64,000 nucleotides of DNA from Scytonematopsis contorta HA4267-MV1 (GCA_019359035.1 JAHHIC010000013.1:124001-188000); one strand, 5' to 3'. Positions 1-8,766 are shown, counted from the stretch's first letter. Program-made: numbers and translations. The notes: generated from the sequence alone by a model not told the origin.

Positions 1-949
1 AATATACGGTGTTGTTGATGGAATCGATTTTTCTGGAGTCAAATCCTTCGAGTTCAATTTTTCTCAAGACGGAGAAAGGAATTGTACAGAGTACGTAGTC
101 GCAACGACGGGTTTGTTTTACACCGTTTACTAAGTAGTCGATTTCGGTATAATTGGAACGAACGCGGATAGCGTTTACTGGTTGATTGGTGTAGATAGGA
201 GCTTTGATGGATTGTGCCAAGCGGTCGATTAAAAGTTGTGTTCCGCCTTTGATTTGTAACAAATCGTCGCTGGTTTCAACTACGATGTCAGTGAGGAACA
301 TGTCTAAAGCTTTAGAACAACGAGCGCGGAAACCAGGGTTGCCTTGAACAAAGGCTCTTAAATTAATGGTTTCACCGTTTGCGTTAAAATAAGGTGTTAA
401 GTCTAATCTTTCCAACTCGTCCATCAAGTGATTGCGTAAATCTTGGTCTAAGCTGTCGCGTAAGTTACCGGGGGAGATGGTGTTAACGATGGTTTTTAGC
501 CAAGCTGCAAATAATTTTGTTTGTTCGCTGTAGTTAGATGTAAAAATTTCTGGATAACGGGTGTTGAAGAATTTTGCTGCGTCTTTCATTTGGAAGATAT
601 TACCTTCCATGTTCATAAAAGCGTTTTCTTCTTCAAATACTGTAACAAATTTGCAAAGTCTGTCGCTTAATCCCATCTCTTCAACGTAGTGTAGAGTGTG
701 TTGATGAGAACCGGGGATACGCATTGCACCTAACTCTGCATAAGGTGCGTCTGGTTGATTACCAAACCGATGTGTCCAAACTCTACCACCAACGCGAGGA
801 CTTGCTTCGATGATTTCGACTGAGTGACCCAGTTTTTCTAGTTCGTAGGCTGCGACTAAACCCGCAATTCCCGCACCTAAGATTATAATTTTTTTACCAG
901 TTTCGATGTTAGCAAGTTGAGCAGTTGACAGCATGAATTTGGTGTCCAT
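1..949 (-). CDS. Flavin amine oxidase, copy A (3' end beyond window)
   Basis: N-terminal 316 residues of a flavin-dependent amine oxidase; the gene runs off the left edge of the window. It starts MDTKFMLSTAQLAN and has the FAD-binding GAGIAG motif near residue 25, followed by the GGRVWTH motif. The nucleotide sequence aligns without gaps to 5469..6417 (constant offset 5468) with only scattered differences, so this is a recent duplicate of the complete gene there. Family members oxidise amino acids or other amines with FAD, releasing H2O2 and ammonia; the substrate cannot be read from sequence. No stop or frameshift is seen in the visible part. The ATG at 947-949 is chosen because it matches the start of copy B exactly. 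Confidence 0.9.
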   Translation of the reverse strand, partial: MDTKFMLSTAQLANIETGKKIIILGAGIAGLVAAYELEKLGHSVEIIEASPRVGGRVWTHRFGNQPDAPYAELGAMRIPGSHQHTLHYVEEMGLSDRLCKFVTVFEEENAFMNMEGNIFQMKDAAKFFNTRYPEIFTSNYSEQTKLFAAWLKTIVNTISPGNLRDSLDQDLRNHLMDELERLDLTPYFNANGETINLRAFVQGNPGFRARCSKALDMFLTDIVVETSDDLLQIKGGTQLLIDRLAQSIKAPIYTNQPVNAIRVRSNYTEIDYLVNGVKQTRRCDYVLCTIPFSVLRKIELEGFDSRKIDSINNTVY

Positions 950-1184
950 GATTTGATACCTCTTAGAATAAGTGTTGTTAGTGGTGAAAGTTTTGATGAT
1001 TTCGTGGGGCGAAAGTGTCTTGCTGCTTGTGTTTCAGCCTCTCTTTCGCTTATGTTATTTCTTAGGGGTGAGGGATTTTGGTTTATGCAAATCTTGGGCA
1101 TTCCTCAGATTAAAAATCTTCAAAGGTATATATAGCGGTCTATTGCAAAGAAAAGCCTCACAGTATTATTAGTCCCAACCAAAC
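1..1184. repeat. Direct duplication, copy A (amine oxidase 5' part plus upstream region)
   Basis: Bases 1-949 match 5469-6417 gap-free. Homology continues upstream of both genes, more diverged, through about 1184 (matching to about 6766), including the shared stretch that begins with TTGCAAAGAAAA. The promoter region was therefore copied with the gene. Confidence 0.85.
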
Positions 1185-1479
1185 AAACCCCACCCCTAAC
1201 GGTGACTCCCCGTTTACGGGGAGGGGCTACGATTTATAGTCAATATTCTCAATAATCAATAATCAATAATCAACTACAGCAGATTTCTAGTAAGCAGGAT
1301 ACAAGTGGGCAGCTTCCAAGTAAAAAAATATCCCAATTTTTTTTGTAGTGTGAGCATCTTGCTCACTTTTAATTAGCAGCGAGCGAGACGCAAGCCTTTA
1401 TGGGCACGCTGCGCGTTTGCGCTAGCGTCCGCTTACGGATACGCACTACAAGATGGGATAATTTATTTTTTGTAAATCC
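950..1479. other. Intergenic region, amine oxidase copy A / calpain-like gene
   Basis: No convincing gene. The first 230 bases are the duplicated upstream region of the amine oxidase and should hold its promoter. A C-rich palindrome follows (1187-1232), then a short AATAATC tandem run (about 1248-1273). A GC-rich stretch at about 1375-1445, with many short inverted repeats around GCGCTAGCG, looks like a dispersed cyanobacterial repeat. Short plus-strand reading frames at 953-1172 are considered spurious. Confidence 0.6.
1187..1232. repeat. Dispersed C-rich palindrome, variant copy
   Basis: AACCCCACCCCTAAC followed by a CTCCCCG/CGGGGAG stem and GGGCTACGA. It is a variant of the element also found near 20290, 51234 and 61200. 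Confidence 0.7.
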
Positions 1480-3351
1480 CTAAGCAATAGCAACTCCATA
1501 ATCCATTTGCTGGCGGAATTCATCAAAAGATAAGTCAATAAATCCATCTTTACTGTCACCGCGAGCTATCGAACCACCATCAACACCATGGGGATTGCGG
1601 ACGACTACCCTTTGTTGTCCATCATAATTAACATAAACGTCAGTCACTGAATAAGCGTGCAGACCAATAATGATGTCGGTATTATTTGGCGATACTCTAG
1701 CAGTTGAAATAGCTTGACCATTTTTTAAGGCATTATCTAAAGTAGAAAAAGTGAATTCGATGTTCCGAGTAACGTTATGCCCCGTAACATAACTAAGAGG
1801 TTCTTCTGGTCTGGCTCCGTTACCTACTATGCTGTAACCACTTCTACCATCTCCCCAAGATTCACGCCATTGAGCGTAGGCTTTTTGCGCTAAAGGCATC
1901 CAAAGCGGAACATTAGCATTATTTGCATCAACCTCGTTAGCATTACTTGTTGATGTAAATAACTTACCATTATAAGTTGCTAACCGATTATCAACAGTAA
2001 CATATTCGGCAGCTCCATTTTTGAAGAATTTCATCGTGTAAGTATTATCATGGTTGTCGATAATCATGTTATTAATAACATTACTTACAGCATTGCCTCC
2101 ATCATTAACTTGAGGACCAAAAGTAGCACCTAAAGCAGCAAGGAAAGAACAATCACCTAAAAAAGCACCTTGGTCAATATCACCAATTTTTGCTTCCCCG
2201 GAGTCACCAAAAAGATTACCGTTGACTTCCACATAATTTAAATCATATGTTGTATTCTTTTTCTTGTCATAAAAGTTTGCTTTTGGAGCTACTTTTCCTA
2301 AAAACCATTTGTCAACAAGACTTGATTGAAACTGACTAGAACTCATATCCACTGCGGAGCCTTTAACAACCTGGTTTGTCAACCATCGTACATCTTCTGT
2401 CATTGAGAAACCGACTCTATTATTCAACAGTGTATTGAGGTCGGTAAGCTCATTGTTATCAACTACAGAAAAGTCTTTTACTGACTCGAATATCGAAATC
2501 ATATCCTTGCGATTCAAGCCATCTGTAGCTAAACTGCGTGTTAAAGTCTTCAATTCTTGGTCATATAAGTTTTGCTCGAACCAATCTGTACCCGAAGCAG
2601 CAAAAGCGTTCCGTTCATAGGGTGAATCACCAATATCAGCTCCACCATTTACACCAGCTAACGTCCGGGGGAATTCATTATTATTCCACTCCCCAGGCTT
2701 TTTGGTATACCCTGTTCCTGGAGATAAATCGATAGTGTTTGAAAACTGCACGCTACTTCGCTCAATTGTAAGCTCCTTCCCATCAATTACCAAAGAGGTA
2801 AAATCATTTCTACCTCTTAAACTGGCTAATTCGCTGTCTGAAATTGAAAATCCCTGAGCTACTCGTTGAAAAATAGCACCTTCGTCTCCAATTGCATCCT
2901 GCTGATTAATGCGAAAATCAATCGCATGTCCAATTTCTTCTAATAAAACACTTTTAATTTCTCCAACATTCCGAGCATTGCGCTCTACAAAGCTTTGAGA
3001 TAAATAAATAGTATCAGTCTTACTGGCATAAGCACCCGAACCGCCAATTGACTCTAATTCCCCAGATATATTAATTTGGGGTAAATCACCAAAATTTCCC
3101 TTCAACCAACTTTGTTGGAGCTTTGATACGTCGCTATTACCAAAAGCTGTATTCATTGAAGCAGCAAAATCTGACTTTGCAGCAAACTCTTGCAATGATG
3201 CTTGAGTGGATTGCATTGCATCACTGATAATATTGCTACAGCTGCTACCACTGTTAATTTTTATCTCTAATGGTTTTAACGAGTTTTTCTGCAAAGCAGC
3301 ATAGGGACTCAAGCCCTGGTCTAATCCATTATTAGCTATATTCGATGCCAT
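1480..3351 (-). CDS. Calpain-like (C2 family) cysteine protease
   Basis: A 623-residue protein whose C-terminal third is a calpain protease core. The triad is visible: Cys401 in GDCSFLAAL, His565 in GLHAYSV and Asn586 in VVRNPHG, in the order and context of peptidase family C2. The N-terminal 200 residues lack a clear signal peptide. They contain SKTDTIYLSQSFV followed by an LLEEIGHAIDF motif, which resembles the HExxH-like segment of metallopeptidase or haemolysin-type regions in cyanobacterial surface proteins. No EF-hand or penta-EF domain is seen, so calcium dependence cannot be claimed. Bacterial C2 proteases are often secreted or effector-like; the substrate is unknown. The gene sits alone between the amine oxidase copies. 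The ATG at 3349-3351 is the first in frame. Confidence 0.85.
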   Translation of the reverse strand: MASNIANNGLDQGLSPYAALQKNSLKPLEIKINSGSSCSNIISDAMQSTQASLQEFAAKSDFAASMNTAFGNSDVSKLQQSWLKGNFGDLPQINISGELESIGGSGAYASKTDTIYLSQSFVERNARNVGEIKSVLLEEIGHAIDFRINQQDAIGDEGAIFQRVAQGFSISDSELASLRGRNDFTSLVIDGKELTIERSSVQFSNTIDLSPGTGYTKKPGEWNNNEFPRTLAGVNGGADIGDSPYERNAFAASGTDWFEQNLYDQELKTLTRSLATDGLNRKDMISIFESVKDFSVVDNNELTDLNTLLNNRVGFSMTEDVRWLTNQVVKGSAVDMSSSQFQSSLVDKWFLGKVAPKANFYDKKKNTTYDLNYVEVNGNLFGDSGEAKIGDIDQGAFLGDCSFLAALGATFGPQVNDGGNAVSNVINNMIIDNHDNTYTMKFFKNGAAEYVTVDNRLATYNGKLFTSTSNANEVDANNANVPLWMPLAQKAYAQWRESWGDGRSGYSIVGNGARPEEPLSYVTGHNVTRNIEFTFSTLDNALKNGQAISTARVSPNNTDIIIGLHAYSVTDVYVNYDGQQRVVVRNPHGVDGGSIARGDSKDGFIDLSFDEFRQQMDYGVAIA

Positions 3352-3801
3352 GTATACCTCATTTAAATTCTCAAATAGTTTTCAATCTAGTTCGTTACCA
3401 TCATTAATACTGGTATCTAATGTCTGTTTATGCACTCAGAAATTCTACATGTATTAACCCAAGTTGCTAGTTACTAACCAAATTGGTCGCAATACTTGGA
3501 AGGTTTTGCCCGAAAATCCAAAAATACGTAGGTTGGGTTGAGGAACGAAACCCAACAAATACAACGTTTCGGTTGGGTTTCCGTTATTCCTCAACCCAAC
3601 CTACAAATATTCTTAACCGAGCAGTTATGATGCGATGTACTTAACCCAAACGGTAATCGCTATATATATGATGCGAGCTTCATGTTGGCTAATGCTTGAG
3701 CGCGAAGAAAGGTTATTTTTTAGGCATATTATTTTAAAATAGAAAAAACTCTTATTGGCGTTATTATCAAAGGGGTACTGCGTACGAATCACCCAGGAAT
3801 T
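3352..3801. other. Intergenic region between calpain-like and deaminase-like genes
   Basis: Contains the upstream region of the calpain-like gene and a 77-base inverted repeat (3528-3604). From 3724 onward the plus strand is open in frame with the downstream deaminase-like gene, so part of this gap is probably its true 5' coding region. Confidence 0.6.
3528..3604. repeat. Long inverted repeat of the GTAGGTTGGGTTGAGG family
   Basis: GTAGGTTGGGTTGAGGAACG at the left pairs with the CCTCAACCCAACCTAC end at the right, with CCCAAC/GTTGGG arms inside. Related half-elements occur near 10634-10665 and 18491-18536. It resembles the non-autonomous palindromes common in Nostocales. Confidence 0.75.
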
Positions 3802-3825
3802 GATATACATAATCACTATAATGGC
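3778..3825 (+). other. Probable 5' coding extension carrying the HxHxxG metal motif
   Basis: In-frame codons directly upstream of the GTG at 3826 translate to a stretch with H-N-H-Y-N-G (His codons at 3808 and 3814). This is the expected first metal-binding site of an adenosine-deaminase fold. The first stop upstream is TAG at 3721-3723. Confidence 0.55.
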
Positions 3826-4782
3826 GTGCTAACTCCCGAAGAACTTTTAGATGTTACGGGATACAAAGAAGACTATGTGCGAGTTTTAATCTTAATTTGG
3901 CTTAACTTTAAGGATGATTCTTTAAAAGGAGATTTATTAAGAAAGCAACTGCAAGCAGAACAAATAATTACTAGTGATAATGAAGAATTACCAGTAATTG
4001 ATGTAGAAACAGCACAAAATATTGTCATAAACTTACTTTCTGCACGCAATGGTACTGACTATAATCTAGTTTATTCATTCCGTCGCTATCTGCAACAAGG
4101 CGTTAATCAAAAACGATTTCTTGAAGCTGTAATCAAAAATTTATTACGCCAGAATATCAGTTACGCAGAACTACAGGGGAGTCTAGCAAGAAGCGTCTCC
4201 TTTGATAATTTTAGGCAAATGCTTGATTGTGAAAACAAGATTGATATTCGTTTTCTTACCTTAGTAAATACTCAAAGATTAGTCACAGAAGCATCTAACC
4301 CAGAACAATTATTAATAAAAGATGACACAAAAGCGCTTTCAACAATTGGACAAAGATGGACGGTTGGGTTAGATATTGCTGGACCCGAAGAGAAAATGTT
4401 TACTCATGTCGGGATGGAGCGCTTTAAACTCATACACGAACAGATTAAGCTTTATGCACAGGAAAAAAATGCAACTTTTATAATTAGAGTTCATGTTGGA
4501 GAAGGATATTTTCAGCCTTGTGAGAGCCAAGAGGATAATAACAATGGAGAAGGAATTGATGATATTTATGCTGATGTTAATATTTACGTTTTTCGTGCAA
4601 TGCAAGCTTGGGATTTACCGGAGCATATATCTAACTCTAAAGAAGTTAATGTGACTGAAAACGAAATTTGGGTAATTTCAGCGTCTGGTTTTTGTTATGA
4701 AGCCGAATCTGTAATTATTTCTGGTGACGAATTAAGGCAAATAATTCAATCCGCAAAGAGGCTCTGTAGCGATGGACAATAA
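3826..4782 (+). CDS. Adenosine deaminase-like (metal-dependent hydrolase) protein, 5' end uncertain
   Basis: 318 residues from a GTG codon. GLDIAGPEE near residue 190 followed by IRVHVGEGY near 232 matches the 'G-D-L-A-G ... H-A-G-E' segment of adenosine/AMP deaminase TIM barrels, whose His binds the metal and whose Glu is catalytic. The GTG is probably not the true start: the frame is open back to 3724, and bases 3799-3828 would encode GIDIHNHYNGV, the HxHxxG metal site these enzymes carry at their N-terminus. No ATG, GTG or TTG precedes it in that frame (a CTG lies at 3778), so a rare start, a frameshift or decay is possible. The later GHG and SN-D motifs are not evident. Substrate unknown; possibly degenerate. 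Confidence 0.6.
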   Translation: MLTPEELLDVTGYKEDYVRVLILIWLNFKDDSLKGDLLRKQLQAEQIITSDNEELPVIDVETAQNIVINLLSARNGTDYNLVYSFRRYLQQGVNQKRFLEAVIKNLLRQNISYAELQGSLARSVSFDNFRQMLDCENKIDIRFLTLVNTQRLVTEASNPEQLLIKDDTKALSTIGQRWTVGLDIAGPEEKMFTHVGMERFKLIHEQIKLYAQEKNATFIIRVHVGEGYFQPCESQEDNNNGEGIDDIYADVNIYVFRAMQAWDLPEHISNSKEVNVTENEIWVISASGFCYEAESVIISGDELRQIIQSAKRLCSDGQ

Positions 4783-4823
4783 AGGTAGCGATTTTCTTGG
4801 CTGATGAAAATACCCCAAATAAA

Positions 4824-4853
4824 AATGGTATCCAGAACACCTTGGATACCATT
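4824..4853. terminator. Bidirectional hairpin between convergent genes
   Basis: AATGGTATCCA pairs with TGGATACCATT around an 8-base loop. It lies between the stops of two convergent genes (4782 and 4894) and is followed by an A/T-rich tract. Confidence 0.7.
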
Positions 4854-4893
4854 AAAATTAATCATCATCAAAAATTTCTGTTTGTATTATTTA

Positions 4894-6417
4894 TTAAGCA
4901 GCCATCGCAAATTCGCGGTTTTGAATTTTAGCATTTTGCTTTCTCGCGAAGGAGTAAGTAACGGTAGTATCAGCAGTTTCATGAGAGACGATATCGTAAA
5001 TAGCTTCTAAAGCTGACTCGATAGAACCTTGTAACCAAGCGGGGTATTTAGAGCAATGTTCTCCAGCGAAGAATAAGGTGTTTTGAGGTCTAGCTGCTTC
5101 TAAGTATTGGATGGTATGATTTTCTTCACCCCAATGTACAGTACAACCACCTGCGCTCCACTCATAATTACCCCAAGCGATTGATGCTACGTCTTGAATC
5201 ATACCAGCTTCTTGCAATTCGGGGTGAACGTTACTGACTACTTCTTTTACATATTCGTGGCGAGCTTGTTCGGTCATGTTACCTAAACGGTCTGCGTCAT
5301 CGCCAATTGTGTAGCTTGCGAGCATTACGCTTCCGCGTTCTGGGTTAAATTTAACGCTGGGGTAGTAACTTTGACGAACACCCGCACCGCTAAAAGATGC
5401 GCCACCTCTGATTCCTTGCTTTGCCCAGAAGTTTTCTTTAGTGTGGAAAGCAACTTTGGTAGCTGGGCAATATACGGTGTTGTTGATGGAATCGATTTTT
5501 CTAGAGTCAAATCCCTCAAGTTCAATTTTTCTCAATACTGAGAAGGGAATTGTACAGAGTACGTAGTCGCAACGACGGGTTTGTTTTACACCATTTACTA
5601 AGTAGTCGATTTCAGTATAATTAGGTTTGACGCGGATAGCGGTTACTGGTTGATTGGTGTAGATAGGAGCTTTGATAGATTGTGCCAAGCGGTCGATTAA
5701 TAATTGAGTACCGCCTTTAATTTGTAACAAATCGTCGCTGGTTTCAACTACGATATCGGTTAGGAACATGTCCAAAGCTTTGCTACAACGAGCGCGGAAA
5801 CCAGGGTTATCTTGAACAAATGCTCTTAAATTAATGGTTTCGCCTACTTCGTTAAAATAAGGTGTTAAGTCTAATCTTTCCAACTCATCCATTAAGTGAT
5901 TGCGTAAATCTTGGTCTAAGCTGTCGCGTAAGCTACCAGGGGAGATGGTGTTAACGATGGTTTTTAGCCAAGCTGCAAATAATTTTGTTTGTTCGCTGTA
6001 GTTAGATGTAAAAATTTCTGGATAACGGGTGTTGAAGAATTTTGCTGCGTCTTTCATTTGGAAGATATTTCCGGACATGTTCATAAAGGCGTTTTCTTCT
6101 TCAAATACTGTAACAAATTTGCAAAGTCTATCGCTTAAGCCCATTTCTTCAACGTAATGTAGAGTGTGTTGGTGAGAACCGGGGATACGCATTGCACCTA
6201 ACTCTGCATAAGGTGCGTCTGGTTGATTACCAAACCGATGTGTCCAAACTCTACCGCCAACGCGAGGACTTGCTTCGATGATTTCGACTGAGTGACCCAG
6301 TTTTTCTAGTTCGTAGGCTGCGACTAAACCCGCAATTCCCGCACCTAAGATTGTAATTTTTTTACCAGTTTCGATGTTAGCAAGTTGAGCAGTTGACAGC
6401 ATGAATTTGGTGTCCAT
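4894..6417 (-). CDS. Flavin amine oxidase, copy B (complete)
   Basis: 507 residues, a usual length for the flavin monoamine/L-amino acid oxidase family. The FAD dinucleotide-binding motif GAGIAGLVAAYELEKLG starts near residue 25, with the ribose-binding Glu at the end of VEIIEA (about 48) and GGRVWTH at 54-60. Near the C-terminus, FFAGEHCS followed by AWLQGSIESALEA is the second FAD-contacting segment. No signal peptide is seen, so it is probably cytoplasmic. The reaction would be oxidative deamination yielding H2O2, ammonia and a keto acid or aldehyde; the substrate is not deducible. Its upstream region and first 949 bases are duplicated at the left edge of the window. Confidence 0.93.
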   Translation of the reverse strand: MDTKFMLSTAQLANIETGKKITILGAGIAGLVAAYELEKLGHSVEIIEASPRVGGRVWTHRFGNQPDAPYAELGAMRIPGSHQHTLHYVEEMGLSDRLCKFVTVFEEENAFMNMSGNIFQMKDAAKFFNTRYPEIFTSNYSEQTKLFAAWLKTIVNTISPGSLRDSLDQDLRNHLMDELERLDLTPYFNEVGETINLRAFVQDNPGFRARCSKALDMFLTDIVVETSDDLLQIKGGTQLLIDRLAQSIKAPIYTNQPVTAIRVKPNYTEIDYLVNGVKQTRRCDYVLCTIPFSVLRKIELEGFDSRKIDSINNTVYCPATKVAFHTKENFWAKQGIRGGASFSGAGVRQSYYPSVKFNPERGSVMLASYTIGDDADRLGNMTEQARHEYVKEVVSNVHPELQEAGMIQDVASIAWGNYEWSAGGCTVHWGEENHTIQYLEAARPQNTLFFAGEHCSKYPAWLQGSIESALEAIYDIVSHETADTTVTYSFARKQNAKIQNREFAMAA

Positions 6418-6766
6418 GATTTGATACCTCTGAGAATTAGTGTTGTTTTTTGTGGAATTTTTGATGATTTCGTGGAGCGAAAGTCTGTTGCTGCTTGTGT
6501 TTCAGCTTCTCTTTCGCTCATGTTATTTCATAGGGGGGAGGGATTTTGGTTTATGCAATGTTCGGGCATTTGCAGATGAAAAATCTTCAAAGGCATATAT
6601 AGCAATCCTAAATTATCCGTGTTGGCGCAGTGTGCCGTTCACGGAGTGCGAACCGCCAAGTAGCCAAGATAGCCAAGGGAAGAAAGAGTAGAGATTTTTA
6701 CAACTCCTATATATAGACAACTATTGCAAAGAAAATCTCACAGTATTATTAGCCCCAACCAAGCTA
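5469..6766. repeat. Direct duplication, copy B
   Basis: Counterpart of 1-1184. The coding part is collinear. The upstream part carries an extra block of about 110 bases (6605-6718) absent from copy A, after which homology resumes at TTGCAAAGAAAA. Confidence 0.85.
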
Positions 6767-6961
6767 ACCCTAGTTTCATCCCCTTTTCGTCAGCGGTATC
6801 GTGGAAGGGTGAAGAGGCTGTGTTGCCGCAAAATTAGGATTTTCAAGATTTTTCCCTTACAACTGCATAAACATCTTCTTTCTTCCTCTACTAAGCAATA
6901 GGTCATCGAAAAGAAGTAAATCGAAGACCGGAAATAATTAACTATTTAGGACATCAATACA
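6418..6961. other. Intergenic region between divergent amine oxidase and MFS genes
   Basis: Holds the duplicated amine oxidase upstream region, the roughly 110-base insertion and about 190 bases of AT-rich DNA before the MFS start. Promoters for both divergent genes must lie here. No further gene supported. Confidence 0.6.
6605..6718. mobile_element. Short insertion flanked by TATATAG direct repeats (MITE-like candidate)
   Basis: Compared with copy A, copy B has about 110 extra bases bounded on both sides by TATATAG, which occurs once at the corresponding site in copy A. This is the pattern of an insertion with target-site duplication. The insert has a GGCGCAGTGTGCCG palindromic core and no coding capacity. 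Confidence 0.45.
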
Positions 6962-8191
6962 ATGACTTCCTCAATCACGAAATTCGACGCTCATAATCCC
7001 AGTAATATCCAGATTAATGGAAAACTTTTACTGATAATCAGCATAACATTAGTTTCTATTCTTGGTATAGTCAGTATTAATCCAGTTTTACCAACTATTG
7101 CCCAGGACTTAAGAATTCCCACCGCAAATGTTGGGTTAATTATGACAGCATTTCTAATCCCGACTACTATTGGTACTTTATTTTTCGGAACTTTAGCCGA
7201 CCGTATTGGTAAAAAGAAAGTTTTAATTCCTTCGCTATTAGTGTTTGGAATAGGTGGAATTTTATGTGCGTCTGCTAATAGTTTTCGTAGTTTGCTGGAA
7301 TGGCGATTTTTATCGGGTTTAGGGTCAGCAAGTTTGGAGTCTGTAGAGTTGGCTTTAATTAGCGATTTATATAGTGGAAAAGCCTTGACTTCAGTCATGG
7401 GACTTAATTCTGCAATGATTGGTGTAGCTTCTGCTATTTATCCTTTAATTGGTGGAATGCTAGGAACATTAAGTTGGAGATATGTATTCTTGCTATCAGC
7501 ATTTGCAATTCCACTCGCATTTTTAATTGCAACACGCTTGAAATTACCTGAGAATTATAACACTACTAGTGCTCAAAAAATAAACACAAAATCATACGTT
7601 ATAAATACTCTAAAAAGTATTAATAATCCTAAAGTATTTGGCTTACTATTAACAATATTCTCGATGTTCATTGTTGAGTTTGGTGTTTCCTACTCCTATG
7701 TTCCCATTTATGCGGGAAAAGTTTTAGGTGCTTCTAGTACACAAATTGGAATTATTTTTTCACTCGATTCAGTTGCCTTTGCTATAATCGCTTCCCAGTT
7801 AGGTTTATTAGCACGAAATATATCAGAAAAAAAATTAGTTTGTATCGGTTTTGTTCTCTGTGGATTATCTACATTAATTATTCCCACTATTCATAATCCT
7901 TGGTTTCTAATATTTCCCTGCGTTTTATTTGGCAGTTCTCAAGCATTAGTTTTCCCCTCTTTACAAGCAATGCTAGCTAGTATCGCTCCATCCGGTTATC
8001 GCTCTGGATTTATGGCTCTTAACGTTACAGTTCAATCATTTGGAAGAGCAGTTGGTCCAATACTTGGAGGTTTTATCTACGGTATTTTTGGAATACAAGG
8101 TGTCTTCTATGGCTGTTTTCTACTAACAATATTTACAACTATTATATTTAACTTCTTAGTATCTTCTAGAAAACCAAAAAAATCTTACTAA
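6962..8191 (+). CDS. MFS transporter, DHA1-type drug efflux family
   Basis: 409 residues with about 12 hydrophobic segments. The cytoplasmic loop between segments 2 and 3 carries the major facilitator motif A (GTLADRIGKKKV, residues about 73-90). The long hydrophilic loop near residues 195-220 separates the two six-helix halves. The closest family type is the proton-driven drug/metabolite exporters (DHA1, Bcr/CmlA-like), so it probably exports small molecules from the inner membrane; the substrate is unknown. The gene stands alone, diverging from amine oxidase copy B and ending at a hairpin at 8222-8251. The ATG at 6962 gives a 22-residue cytoplasmic tail before the first membrane helix. Confidence 0.88.
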   Translation: MTSSITKFDAHNPSNIQINGKLLLIISITLVSILGIVSINPVLPTIAQDLRIPTANVGLIMTAFLIPTTIGTLFFGTLADRIGKKKVLIPSLLVFGIGGILCASANSFRSLLEWRFLSGLGSASLESVELALISDLYSGKALTSVMGLNSAMIGVASAIYPLIGGMLGTLSWRYVFLLSAFAIPLAFLIATRLKLPENYNTTSAQKINTKSYVINTLKSINNPKVFGLLLTIFSMFIVEFGVSYSYVPIYAGKVLGASSTQIGIIFSLDSVAFAIIASQLGLLARNISEKKLVCIGFVLCGLSTLIIPTIHNPWFLIFPCVLFGSSQALVFPSLQAMLASIAPSGYRSGFMALNVTVQSFGRAVGPILGGFIYGIFGIQGVFYGCFLLTIFTTIIFNFLVSSRKPKKSY

Positions 8192-8221
8192 GTCTTATTA
8201 ATGAATATATCTCTATTCAAA

Positions 8222-8251
8222 AAACTCTCTCTTAATCATAAGAGAGGGTTT
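8222..8251 (+). terminator. Hairpin terminator after MFS gene
   Basis: AAACTCTCTCTTA pairs with TAAGAGAGGGTTT (one G-T wobble) around a 4-base loop, 31 bases after the MFS stop. Confidence 0.75.
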
Positions 8252-8324
8252 AACTAATTAGTTCTTCCACTTTGTAATCAAAACTATGTTTTTGAAACAG
8301 CTAAAATATTTATAATATTAAATA

Positions 8325-8750
8325 TTAACATACTAAATAATTATAGTTATAAACTAAAAAATCATCAGGATGCCAAGCTTTAATATTATAAGCTTCTAAA
8401 GAGTCTTGAGGAAAATGCTTCAAGTTAGACGTGACAATTATCTCAGCTTGAGAAATTATCGCTGTAGCAATAACATGACGGTCACCTGGATGATTTGTCA
8501 TATTTACAACTAACTCTTCAGGTACTTCTACTATTGCCTCTGGAAAGTTAATTTTGATAATTTCCTGAAATCGTGTAGCTTTACTTTCTGACATCCTGCC
8601 TTTTTTAACAAGATTTCGAGTTGCACCATCTAAAATTTCTTGTGAAAAATGAACTTCGTATAATTCAGCCTCAGCAGCACGCAATAAGGTATCACATAGA
8701 GGCATAGGATAAATAACGCAGGAATCTAACACAACGGACAAACAAGCCAT
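8325..8750 (-). CDS. PIN-domain ribonuclease toxin (VapC-like)
   Basis: 141 residues with the PIN-domain pattern: an N-terminal acidic Asp9 in VVLDSCV, a central Glu38 region, Asp90 in HPGDRHVIATAI and the TSNLKHFP segment that ends the active site. PIN toxins are Mg-dependent RNases. It lies 16 bases downstream of, and on the same strand as, an excisionase-type HTH protein, the usual partner arrangement for this class in cyanobacteria, so the two are read as a type II toxin-antitoxin operon. The RNA target is unknown. The protein ends in a Tyr/Asn-rich tail (VYNYNYLVC). The ATG at 8748-8750 is used. Confidence 0.85.
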   Translation of the reverse strand: MACLSVVLDSCVIYPMPLCDTLLRAAEAELYEVHFSQEILDGATRNLVKKGRMSESKATRFQEIIKINFPEAIVEVPEELVVNMTNHPGDRHVIATAIISQAEIIVTSNLKHFPQDSLEAYNIKAWHPDDFLVYNYNYLVC

Positions 8751-8766
8751 ATTACTTTTCTAGCCC

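Noticed and set aside
953-1172. Short plus-strand reading frames repeated in similar form at 6440-6691
   Set aside because: They lie in the duplicated upstream region of the amine oxidase copies. Their similarity follows from the DNA duplication, and there is no ribosome-binding site or known protein similarity.
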